Under the pieces are notes generated by a model, which saw only the letters and a program-made list of their open reading frames with translations, searched no databases and had not been told where the DNA came from. The position numbers and the translations under genes are program-made. This document shows positions 52,820 to 59,752 of a DNA stretch of 64,000 bases, in pieces. The stretch covers positions 62,001 to 126,000 of the forward strand of contig CAWFXV010000024.1 of NCBI GenBank assembly GCA_963819885.1. The letters are read 5' to 3'. Positions within the stretch are counted from its first letter, which is position 1. Every line of letters begins with the position of its first letter. Origin of the DNA: JACVRX01 sp963819885 (GTDB taxonomy: Bacteria; Actinomycetota; Actinomycetes; Jiangellales; Jiangellaceae).

Positions 52820-53301
52820 CGTGCTGATCACGATAAGAGCCGGTCACAGCGCGAGCAATCACCCGCAGCAGGTGACCGCGCGACCGGACCGTCGGCTGGG
52901 GCCACCTCGACTGTCAATCCGGCACGCTCATCCTTCGGTGGGTGAGGCCGGACCTCTCCTGCGGGCGCACGTAAGACGGAGGTCGACCATGCGATCCAGA
53001 GACTCGAAGAACGCGATGCACAAGCCGGGCACGGAGTTCCTTGGGATGATCGGGCGGACGGCGGACCAGTTGAGCCCGGCCTGACCGCCTCCGCTGCGCG
53101 GTGGATCATCAGCCTGAGGAACGTGGGGCTCCCTGGCTGCCCTCCGAACGCACTCATCTCGGCACGTCCAGACAATTGCACCTAGCCCGGTGGAGCGGTC
53201 GAGCTGCCACTGTGTGCAGCGTCTCGGGGCGAAGAATTATGTCGACGGTGGCGGAGATCGCAGCGAGCTGTACGTTCACATTGGCTGCTAGAATTCAACA
53301 T
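52820..53301. other. intergenic region of about 480 bp, no gene accepted
   Basis: Divergent region between the channel and the zinc-ribbon ORF. A short open frame (from ATG 52989 to TGA 53084) encodes about 31 residues without motifs. TAGAAT at 53289-53294, followed by the GTG at 53302, looks like a -10 element of a leaderless transcript. Confidence 0.45.
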
Positions 53302-53484
53302 GTGGTGAATTACTCGAGATGCTGCCCGGTGTGCGATCGGCCGGTGCCCGAACAGCACGGCGCCGGGAGGCCAGCGGTCTACTGCTCACGCCGTTGCAGC
53401 TCGGCCGCCGAACGTTCCCGGATGGCCCGGCGCCTGGTGCTCGGGCAGATGGTCGAACAGCGCACGAGGAGAGGTCAGACCTGA
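53302..53484 (+). CDS. small zinc-ribbon protein
   Basis: A 60-residue protein with two CXXC-like pairs: SRCCPVCDRPVPEQ and GRPAVYCSRRCSSAAERSR. This pattern is common in small actinobacterial mobile-element proteins. GTG 53302 fits a leaderless start behind TAGAAT; ATG 53239 would add 21 residues. The TGA is directly followed by the ATG of the next gene, which suggests an operon of three. Confidence 0.6.
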   Translation: MVNYSRCCPVCDRPVPEQHGAGRPAVYCSRRCSSAAERSRMARRLVLGQMVEQRTRRGQT

Positions 53485-53919
53485 ATGAGTGCCTCGACGG
53501 TGACGGTGGCCGAGATTGCCGCCGCGATGGGCCGGCGGCCCGCCGACGTGGAGCTGGAGGCCGCCGAGCTGGGCATGCTCGTCAAGCCGGACCGGGCGGG
53601 CCGCCCGAGTTTGTCGGTTGCCGACGCCCGCGGCCTAACAACCGGTGAGGTGCGGCGCCTCCTCGACCACAATCGGGCCTGGGAACAGCATCAGCGCGAC
53701 ACAAAACGATGGGTCGAAGGACGGAATCGGGCTCTCGCCGAAGCCGCCCGGAAGGTGCGTTCGACGGCGGGCACCCGAGGGTCGGGGATCGTCTCGATCA
53801 TGGCGCGCGAGGCCGCAGTCGAAGCCGGACGGAAGTATGAGAAGCACAACCCAAGGCCATTATTCGGCGACGGCGTCTACAGCGTGAACCTGGAGTACGT
53901 CGAGGAGGCACCCGCATGA
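53485..53919 (+). CDS. hypothetical island protein with HTH-like N-terminus
   Basis: A 144-residue basic protein. The first 50 residues (VTVAEIAAAMGRRPADVELE, then SLSVADARGL) look like a winged or RHH-type DNA-binding start, followed by a charged helical region (EQHQRDTKRWVEGRNRALAE). The ATG abuts the previous stop and its stop overlaps the next start. No named family is recognised. Confidence 0.65.
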   Translation: MSASTVTVAEIAAAMGRRPADVELEAAELGMLVKPDRAGRPSLSVADARGLTTGEVRRLLDHNRAWEQHQRDTKRWVEGRNRALAEAARKVRSTAGTRGSGIVSIMAREAAVEAGRKYEKHNPRPLFGDGVYSVNLEYVEEAPA

Positions 53920-54149
53920 TCGAATACGGCGCCGAGGTGGCCGCCGGGATCCGCACCCCGCCTGCGGTGTTCCGGGGGCTGATCGCCCAGGCCAACATGA
54001 CGACGAAGGAGTTCGCGGATCTCGCCGATTCCCGCGGATTGCCTGCCGCAATCAGGATCGCCGTCGGACAGGTCGAACAGCGCAACCGCGGCCGACACCT
54101 CGTCGAGGCCCGTCGCCGCTTGGTCGAGTACTACGAATCCACGCCGTGA
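53916..54149 (+). CDS. hypothetical island protein
   Basis: A 77-residue helical protein starting MIEYGAEVAAGIRTPPAVFR and containing MTTKEFADLADSRGL. It is translationally coupled (ATGA) to the gene before it. It is the last CDS before attR, where many islands carry an integrase, but it has no recombinase motif. Function unknown. Confidence 0.6.
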   Translation: MIEYGAEVAAGIRTPPAVFRGLIAQANMTTKEFADLADSRGLPAAIRIAVGQVEQRNRGRHLVEARRRLVEYYESTP

Positions 54150-54351
54150 CATCCGGGGCCGCTGGCGGCGTCAAACCCACCCGTCGGCGGATTGGACATG
54201 TCGCCGCCGACACCAGGGAAGGCATGGTCGACAAGGGGTGGCCCTTTTCGCTCACTGTGACTCGACCAGCGCCGCCAGCCCCCGATGGGCCGCCCCTGAC
54301 CACCAACCGGCGGCGATGACACGACCTTGGAGAGAGAGCCCCTCGGTGTCA

Positions 54352-54531
54352 CTACCATTCGAAGCAGGCCGCGACCTCGGCATCCATCTGTGACTGGTCG
54401 GGGAAGCCCTCCGCGTTCCAGCGTGCTATCAGGTCGTCGGCGCATTCGTTACCGGCCGCAATCAGGTCGGCGACGCAGTCGTTGAAGGCGTCCTCAGACC
54501 GTACACGAGAGTCGTCAGAGGGCAGCAGTGG
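54352..54531 (-). pseudogene. possible gene relic near the island right end
   Basis: A 59-codon open frame without a plausible start: EDAFNDCVADLIAAGNECAD and DAEVAACFEW at the end. The composition is protein-like but a stop (54532-54534) blocks the 5' side. The remainder of 54150-54616 shows no gene. Confidence 0.35.
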
Positions 54532-54616
54532 TCACGCGTCAAAGAGCGGTGTTTCCGCAGCTCAGAGGCCGAAAGTGCAGGTCGCACACAGTATCGCAAC
54601 GACTATGTGACACAGA

Positions 54617-54640
54617 TTCAATCCCAGTATCGCCCACCAC
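54617..54640. other. attR: second copy of the tRNA-Val 3' end
   Basis: 24 bp identical to 44540-44563 in the same orientation. The preceding base differs from the tRNA and no tRNA body precedes it, so it marks the island's right boundary. Confidence 0.85.
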
Positions 54641-54648
54641 GACGAAAT

Positions 54649-54683
54649 GGCCTCTGACCAGCGGGAACGCAAGGTCAGGGGCC
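54649..54683 (+). terminator. hairpin just outside attR, probable original tRNA terminator
   Basis: GGCCTCTGACC, a 13-base loop, then GGTCAGGGGCC (11-bp stem with one G-T pair), followed by GTTCTCATT. Before integration it would have been directly downstream of tRNA-Val, which fits a displaced tRNA-operon terminator. Confidence 0.65.
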
Positions 54684-54807
54684 GTTCTCATTCGGCTGGC
54701 GTGCCAGATGTATGCCAGTTAGTCCTTGGCTTCCCGCGTAGCGGAGCCGCCCACCCATGCGACGGGTGAACGGCTCCTCGGCACCGACCTAACGGGAGGT
54801 CGACACC

Positions 54808-54987
54808 GTGGAATCCACCGTACCGAGCGGCCATCACACCTCGGCGGAACTGCTGCGCCTAGTCGGCGCTGTGCGCTGGCTGGCATTCGACCGCACCTTG
54901 CCACCGCTGGAGGCGCTGGGCAGAATCCGTGACCTCTTCGCTGGCTACGACGATCACGAGGGGGGCACATTTGGTCCGTTTGCCTGA
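54808..54987 (+). CDS. small hypothetical protein
   Basis: A 59-residue protein: VESTVPSGHHTSAELLRLVG, then AVRWLAFDRTLPPLEALGRI and an acidic end. The GTG has GGGAGG 8 bases upstream, one of the better ribosome sites in this region. It is the first gene outside attR. No family is recognised. Confidence 0.55.
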   Translation: MESTVPSGHHTSAELLRLVGAVRWLAFDRTLPPLEALGRIRDLFAGYDDHEGGTFGPFA

Positions 54988-55048
54988 CGCGGCGGCTCGC
55001 CGTGTGCGAGCATTCCGCGGCTCGGGCCAACCAAGGAGAGATCACCGC

Positions 55049-55567
55049 ATGACTTCCTGGGCCATAGCCGCGGTCATCACGGCGCTTACGCTCGCCGCGT
55101 GTAGCGGTGGGGGTGAAGGCACCGAAACGACCACCACCGCGCCGGCCGTGGAGACTTCCGCGCCGACGCAGGCGCAGGAGACGGCACCGGCAGGAGCCGA
55201 AGAGGTCGATGTCTTCGACCTCGAGGTCGGCGACTGCCTCACCGATTACCGGGCCACCGAAGGGGTCGTAAGCGTCCCGACGGTGCTGTGCTCGGAGCCG
55301 CACAGCGGGGAGATATACGCCGTTGTGCCCCTTCCCGAGGGGGATGGGAATTACCCTGGCGTGGAGGCGATCTCCGCCCAGGCAGAAGAGATATGCATCG
55401 CGGAGTTCGAGGGTTTCGTCGGGCTGTCTTTTGAGGAATCGATTCTTGAGTTCAGTTTTCTGGCACCTGAAGAGACTGAGTGGGACGCCGGCGACCGGGA
55501 AGTCCTCTGCACGGCCCACGACCCGGCCGGCCAGACGACCGGAACGCTTGCTGACGCCAACCGCTGA
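55049..55567 (+). CDS. lipoprotein with septum-formation-like domain
   Basis: A 172-residue secreted lipoprotein. The signal ends in the lipobox LAAC (Cys18), a Thr/Ala-rich linker follows, and the mature domain has VFDLEVGDCL, VLCSEPHSGEIYAV, EEICIAEFEGFVG and EVLCTAHDP with four conserved cysteines. This is the pattern of the actinobacterial septum-formation domain; its biochemical role is unclear. The ATG follows AAGGAGAG. Confidence 0.85.
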   Translation: MTSWAIAAVITALTLAACSGGGEGTETTTTAPAVETSAPTQAQETAPAGAEEVDVFDLEVGDCLTDYRATEGVVSVPTVLCSEPHSGEIYAVVPLPEGDGNYPGVEAISAQAEEICIAEFEGFVGLSFEESILEFSFLAPEETEWDAGDREVLCTAHDPAGQTTGTLADANR

Positions 55568-55601
55568 GACTCCTGATACCCGTGCCGCACCCTTCCATCA
55601 T

Positions 55602-55617
55602 GCGAACATCTGTTCGA
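55602..55617. promoter_or_regulatory. LexA-type SOS box before a small ORF
   Basis: GCGAACATCTGTTCGA matches TCGAAC-N4-GTTCGA at 11 of 12 defined positions. It ends 10 bp before GTG 55628, the same spacing as the box in front of the radical SAM gene. Confidence 0.75.
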
Positions 55618-55627
55618 CACTGGATGG

Positions 55628-55879
55628 GTGGAGTATGTCGAGCCGCCCCCGCCGTGGGAGGCCGGACGACAAGGGATCCTCAACAGCCGCGCCGCCCGCA
55701 TGCCCGAGCACACGTTCAAAACGCCGGTGCCGGTCGTGGCCCGCATGGCACTGATCCGTGCCGGTGAGGATCCCCAATCGGTGATCGGCCGGGCGCTGGA
55801 CCGGTTCAGTCGCGCGTGCTCGGGGCCACCTCGCGCACCATCACGCAGTTGCCCTGGCCCTTGGGCCGGTCGTAGGTAA
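55628..55879 (+). CDS. small putative SOS-regulated protein
   Basis: An 83-residue open frame starting MEYVEPPPPWEAGRQGILNS (GTG), with RMPEHTFKTPVPVVARMALI and RAGEDPQSVIGRALDRFSRA, then a Pro/Arg-rich end that overlaps the convergent GNAT gene by 74 bp. The conserved-looking part ends near residue 63, so the tail may be readthrough of a lost stop. No family is recognised. The SOS box immediately upstream is the main support. Confidence 0.5.
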   Translation: MEYVEPPPPWEAGRQGILNSRAARMPEHTFKTPVPVVARMALIRAGEDPQSVIGRALDRFSRACSGPPRAPSRSCPGPWAGRR

Positions 55880-56393
55880 AGCCCTCGCGCTCGTACATCG
55901 TGCGGGTGCCGTTGTAGAGGAACGACGAGTTCTTCTTCCGGACCCCGCCGGTGTCGTGCGGGTAGCCCTCGACCAGGCCGCCGCCGGCCTGCGCGATCAG
56001 CTCGACGGCTCCGCGCAGCGCGATCGCCGCCAGGCCCTGACCGCGAAGGCCGCGCTCGACCAGGATGCAGGTGACCCGGTAGTCGGGCAGTCGCTCGGCA
56101 GTGGCCACGTACTCCTTGCGGTGATGGATGTTGGGCAGCTCCTCGGGTGATCCGTACTCCGCCCAGGCGACGGACCGGTCGCCGTCGTAGACCAGCGCCG
56201 CGTGCGCGATCGCGTCGGCCACCAGACGTTGCTTGAGCGCCCGGTTCCCCTCGGCGCTCTGGCCTCTCTCCGCGCAGTCGGGATGGAAATAGGTGCACCA
56301 GCAGCTGGCGAACATGCCCTTGTTCCGCTCGACGAGAGCGGCGAAGTCGTTGAACGTCTCCGGCGTGAGCGCCTTGATCGTGAAGTCGGACAT
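55806..56393 (-). CDS. GNAT family N-acetyltransferase
   Basis: A 195-residue acetyltransferase. The acetyl-CoA site is VTCILVERGLRGQGLAAIAL (R/Q-x-x-G-x-G/A pattern RGLRGQGLA). The N-terminal part has CWCTYFHPDCAERG, and the C-terminal part has YPHDTGGVRKKNSSFLYNGT, a layout seen in a conserved group with unknown substrate. The start is MSDFTIKALTP (ATG 56393). The upstream open frame to 56948 is not supported. Confidence 0.85.
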   Translation of the reverse strand: MSDFTIKALTPETFNDFAALVERNKGMFASCWCTYFHPDCAERGQSAEGNRALKQRLVADAIAHAALVYDGDRSVAWAEYGSPEELPNIHHRKEYVATAERLPDYRVTCILVERGLRGQGLAAIALRGAVELIAQAGGGLVEGYPHDTGGVRKKNSSFLYNGTRTMYEREGFTYDRPKGQGNCVMVREVAPSTRD

Positions 56394-56639
56394 GCCGGCA
56401 ACGTACCCCCGATTGCGGACGTTCGGCGTCCGGTAGCTCACGCTGCCAGGGCGGCGTACGCGCCGTCGCGGCCGAGGAGCACGGCCGGCGTGCTCTACGA
56501 CCCGACCCGCCTCGATCGTCGCCCCGAAAGACCCGTCCGAACGGCTTTCCGGGACGAGGACCCGTTGCGAAGCGGGGTCCTTGGCTCCGACTTCGAGGTG
56601 CTGCCCAGCCGGGACTACTCCGAGGCGTACCGCGAGACG

Positions 56640-56723
56640 CGCTGGCGCTGCGGGTGCCCGGCGACGTTCGCCTGCGCGGCCCCGATCCCCGCGCAGTCGG
56701 TCCGCAAGCTCACCGTGACCTGA
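56640..56723 (+). pseudogene. relic with CGC...SVRKLTVT motif (copy A)
   Basis: The end of an open frame reads RWRCGCPATFACAAPIPAQS followed by VRKLTVT and stop. A similar sequence occurs on the minus strand at 58873-58965. The upstream part (about 56450-56640) is open but unlike any family I know. It is probably the 3' end of a decayed gene. Confidence 0.45.
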
Positions 56724-56963
56724 TCCCGTGGAGGGCCTTCGGTCTTGCCGCACGGCCGGAGGCCCTTCCGACCCCATGCCCACGGCGTCGGCCACGACCT
56801 CGCGGGTCTTGCTATGGGAAGGTGTGCCAGCGTCGGCACCCCTTTCCAGCCCGCCACGTCCACCCTCGGCCATCCGCTCCCGCGCCTTCGGTGCCTCGAT
56901 CGCCTCGATGTCCTTGGCGCACACCCGGTGGACGAAGCAGGAGAACACGTGCGTCAGCTTCGG

Positions 56964-57359
56964 TTAGGACCAGAACGCCGACGTCGCCGCAGGATTCTCG
57001 TCGAAGAACCACCCCTCGGTCACCTTGCCCCCTGAGCAGTGGAAGATCCAAGCGGACCGCATCTCTAGCGAGCCCTTGTCCCGTCGATTCATCGTCACGT
57101 TGGTCAATGCGACGGCGTGCTCGTCGTTGGCCAGGACATCGTGGAGGTCGAACGACAGTGAGCTGCCCTCCTCCGCTACGCCTGTCCACAACGCTATGAG
57201 CGCATCACGTCCTCGGATGTCTCCCGCCCACTGGTCTTCGCCTGGGATATGCCAGACCAAGTCCTCCCCAAGGACGTCCTGCAAGACCTTGGCATCCATG
57301 GTCAGCCGCGCCGCGATCAAGCGCCTGATCAACTCGACGTTCGGATGCTCTGTCATCAC
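56964..57359 (-). CDS. SnoaL/NTF2-like protein
   Basis: A 131-residue small cone-fold protein: VELIRRLIAARLTMDAKVLQ, then LVWHIPGEDQWAGDIRGRDA and HCSGGKVTEGWFFDEN. SnoaL-like proteins act as polyketide cyclases, limonene-epoxide-hydrolase-like enzymes or ligand binders; no specific role can be assigned. ATG 57359 has AAGGA 7 bases upstream. Confidence 0.85.
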   Translation of the reverse strand: MMTEHPNVELIRRLIAARLTMDAKVLQDVLGEDLVWHIPGEDQWAGDIRGRDALIALWTGVAEEGSSLSFDLHDVLANDEHAVALTNVTMNRRDKGSLEMRSAWIFHCSGGKVTEGWFFDENPAATSAFWS

Positions 57360-57378
57360 ACAGTCCTTATGTTTGTCC

Positions 57379-57462
57379 TCACCGCAGCCATGCTAGGACG
57401 AGGGCTCCAACGAGCACGAGGAACACGACGGTGACGATCAGCCGTCGACTGCGTGGATCCAC
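57379..57462 (-). CDS. tiny membrane protein
   Basis: A 27-residue open frame: VDPRSRRLIVTVVFLVLVGA then a hydrophobic end and LR before TGA. A basic start plus one hydrophobic helix resembles the tiny membrane proteins often missed in annotation. There is no clear ribosome site, so it is tentative. The rest of 57463-57877 shows no gene. Confidence 0.35.
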   Translation of the reverse strand: MDPRSRRLIVTVVFLVLVGALVLAWLR

Positions 57463-57877
57463 GGGTATTGATCATCCCTTGCCAGCACAGCCGGTCGCAC
57501 CTGGACCGCCCATCGTGGTTGCGGGTCCCACCCCGCCTCCGCCCGTGATCGCGTGGTTGCCTGCGGGGAACATCTACGAGGGCTCGCCGCCGAGGTGCAG
57601 ATTTCATCCTGGTCGGATGACGATCTCCGGCCCAGCATCGTGTTCTCTTGTGACACAACTTCGGGTGGGTGAGCTCATGTTGGTTGTCGCAGGTAGTGAC
57701 CGAAGGTTTTCCGGACGAAGAGTCCCGATACTCGAGACCCCAGCCCCGGTCGGGATTGAGTGCGAGGGGTGACGGAGGGTTCGGGGTCCATGATGATGTC
57801 CAGCCCGTAGCGGTCATGGCTGAGGGGCAAATGGAACGTTACCTGGTGGATCGTCTGCTCGTGAGAAGGGAGGCGAT

Positions 57878-58823
57878 ATGACTCAGTCCAGTCACGAGCG
57901 TCCTGATCAACGGGTTTGGGGTGCTCTTCGTGATATTCAACTCGTTCGGGTTGGGCCTCAGGCTTCCGGTCGGCAAGCTGCTGGCAGAGGCCTCTGCCCA
58001 TCGGAAGATTGCCGTGTGGGCGTTGGTGATCAATTTCGTCATCATCCCGCTCCTGTTCATCGGCTATTTGCTGACGATAGCCTCGTCCATTCCTGGAGAG
58101 ATCAAGGTCGGGTTCTGTGTCGCAGCCCTGTCTGCAGGTATGCCTTTCGCTCCCCTCCTCGCCCGGTTAGCCAAGGCGAATGTCAGCATCTCCACCACGT
58201 TGTTAGTGGTCTTGACTGCCGCGACCATTATCGCCCTCCCGCTAGGGTTGCCCCTCGCGATCGATGCGGTTGACGCGCAACTCAAGACCTCTGTCTGGGA
58301 TGTTGCTTGGCCGCTGCTGCTCTTTTTGCTCCTGCCGCTGGTTCTCGGGTGCGCCTTCAGGGTCTGGTGGCCCGACCTGACGCCGCCCTTGGCACGGTGG
58401 GTTGTCCGAGTTGCAATTCTGTGTCTGCTCTTTAATCTCAACTTCACGCTGGTTGCGTATTGGAATCAGTTCGTGCAGACCTGGGGCACCGAGAGCTACA
58501 TCGCGGCCCTTGCCGGCCCATTCATCGGCCTCGGGTGTGGCTACCTTCTCGTTTCCAGTCTTCGAGTCAAAGACGTGGGAATCAGGCATGCGACCGAGGC
58601 GACCACGGCGGTACGCAACATCTCTCCGATGCTCCTGATGATGATTTTTCCCTTTGCAGCCGACCCGCTGGTCACGGTGTCGATCACGATCCTCAACACC
58701 ATCGGCATCGTGACCGTTCTACTATTCGTCCTACTGTGGAGGCGCGCTGCTTCACCATCGGACACCCACGCAACAACCAACCAGCCAGCAAGCGAAGGCC
58801 TGCCCCCGCCAACTGCGACGTGA
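57878..58823 (+). CDS. bile acid:Na+ symporter-like (BASS/SBF) membrane carrier, start region out of frame
   Basis: An about 310-residue membrane protein with 8-10 hydrophobic helices. It includes FGLGLRLPVGKLLAEASAHR, FCVAALSAGMPFAPLLARLA and ATEATTAVRNISPMLLMMIF (the second conserved core motif of the family). ATG 57878 has a strong site (GAAGGGAGGCGAT) but is one base out of frame with the body. The 946-bp length fits one extra base near the start. GTG 57921 is the first in-frame start but would cut the first helix. Confidence 0.75.
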
Positions 58824-58872
58824 CGAGTGATCCACCCGTCGTCGCCGACCTCCCCGGAACCCGCTGCCGCTG

Positions 58873-59165
58873 CTAAGGGGCCGTCACCGTCAGCTTGCGC
58901 ACGCTCCGGAATCGGAGCTTCGCAGGCGAAGTCCCCCCGACACCCGCAACGCCAATCGGCTGGCCGAACGTGAGCTGCGGCCTTTGCGCCTCGAGGGCGT
59001 TGAGGACAGGCCACGCTCGCCGCCTGCATGGCGGGCCGGCCATCCCAGCCGTCGCGGAGTGCCAGCGGTAGCGCGTTGCCTTCCCGGCGGGCACGCGCCA
59101 TCACCACGGAGAACTCTGGCTCGATCACCAGTAGCCGGCGGTCCTCGTTGTCGCCTAGCCGGGAG
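58873..59165 (-). pseudogene. DUF3987-type phage primase/helicase relic with CGC...SVRKLTVT tail (copy B)
   Basis: The minus strand reads LVIEPEFSVVMARARREGNA and LRDGWDG, a block I recognise from DUF3987/YfjI-like replication proteins, and then DWRCGCRGDFACEAPIP. A one-base shift near 58905-58915 leads to SVRKLTVTAP and stop. Only about 95 residues of a much larger protein remain, so this is a mobile-element remnant. Confidence 0.55.
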
Positions 59166-59194
59166 ATCAGCCCATCACGCGGCGCAGTGGCCCC

Positions 59195-59596
59195 TCACCT
59201 TTGGGGCAGCCGGTCGAATCCAGTGAAGGGTTCGCGGATCGTCACGCTGTTTTCGTCCCCTTCGGTCTGCGCAGCAGCCGAGATCGCCTGGATCAGGTCC
59301 GCGGTGAGGGTTCCGTAGATCTGTAAGGTGCTTTCGGGTTCGAGGTACTCCGCGTATGCCTCGGCGAAGTGCTCCACCCCGACTTTCATGTGGGTCGCCA
59401 TCGAGTCGGCGTCCGGGTGAACCTGGACGACGGTCACAACGTCGGAGTCTGGGGCCGTGTAGCCGTAGAAGGAGTGCAGCCGCGGCTCCTGCGGATCGAC
59501 GATCTCGGAACAGAACGTTGCGAAGTAGGTCTTGAACGCCTCGCGCTTACCGGGCTTGATCTTGTGGGTGCCGATGAAGATGAACGGTGTAGTCAC
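59195..59596 (-). CDS. antibiotic biosynthesis monooxygenase-like (ABM, dimeric alpha-beta barrel) protein
   Basis: A 133-residue ferredoxin-like-fold protein. The start MTTPFIFIGTHKIKPGKREA and RLHSFYGYTAPDSDVVTVVQ are typical of the ABM/quinol-monooxygenase-like superfamily. A monooxygenase or heme-degrading role cannot be inferred without active-site residues. The GTG follows AGGAGG. It is divergent from the LuxR-type regulator, its possible controller. Confidence 0.75.
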   Translation of the reverse strand: MTTPFIFIGTHKIKPGKREAFKTYFATFCSEIVDPQEPRLHSFYGYTAPDSDVVTVVQVHPDADSMATHMKVGVEHFAEAYAEYLEPESTLQIYGTLTADLIQAISAAAQTEGDENSVTIREPFTGFDRLPQR

Positions 59597-59752
59597 GGTG
59601 TCCTCCTGGGATCGGTGACGGGTCGGGCATCGAGTCCAGGATCTGTGCCGTCGCGGTTGCCTCGCTTCGGCACATTGGGCCGACTTCGCAGGCGGTCGTG
59701 AGTATTCCTACCCATGGCCCCAGACTGGCAGGATCGGCAGGAAGGCAAGGCG

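Larger units (their letters stand above)
44564..54640. mobile_element. 10.1-kb integrated genomic island at tRNA-Val(GAC)
   Basis: Bounded by a 24-bp perfect direct repeat (attL 44540-44563, attR 54617-54640). The left end carries Xis-like, primase/helicase and HNH genes. The middle carries metabolic cargo (MBL-fold enzyme, COG0523 GTPase, K+ channel), and the right end has three small genes. No integrase or capsid gene is seen, so it is a satellite-like or integrative-plasmid-like element that has lost its own integrase or depends on another. The boundaries are firm; the element class is inferred. Confidence 0.8.
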
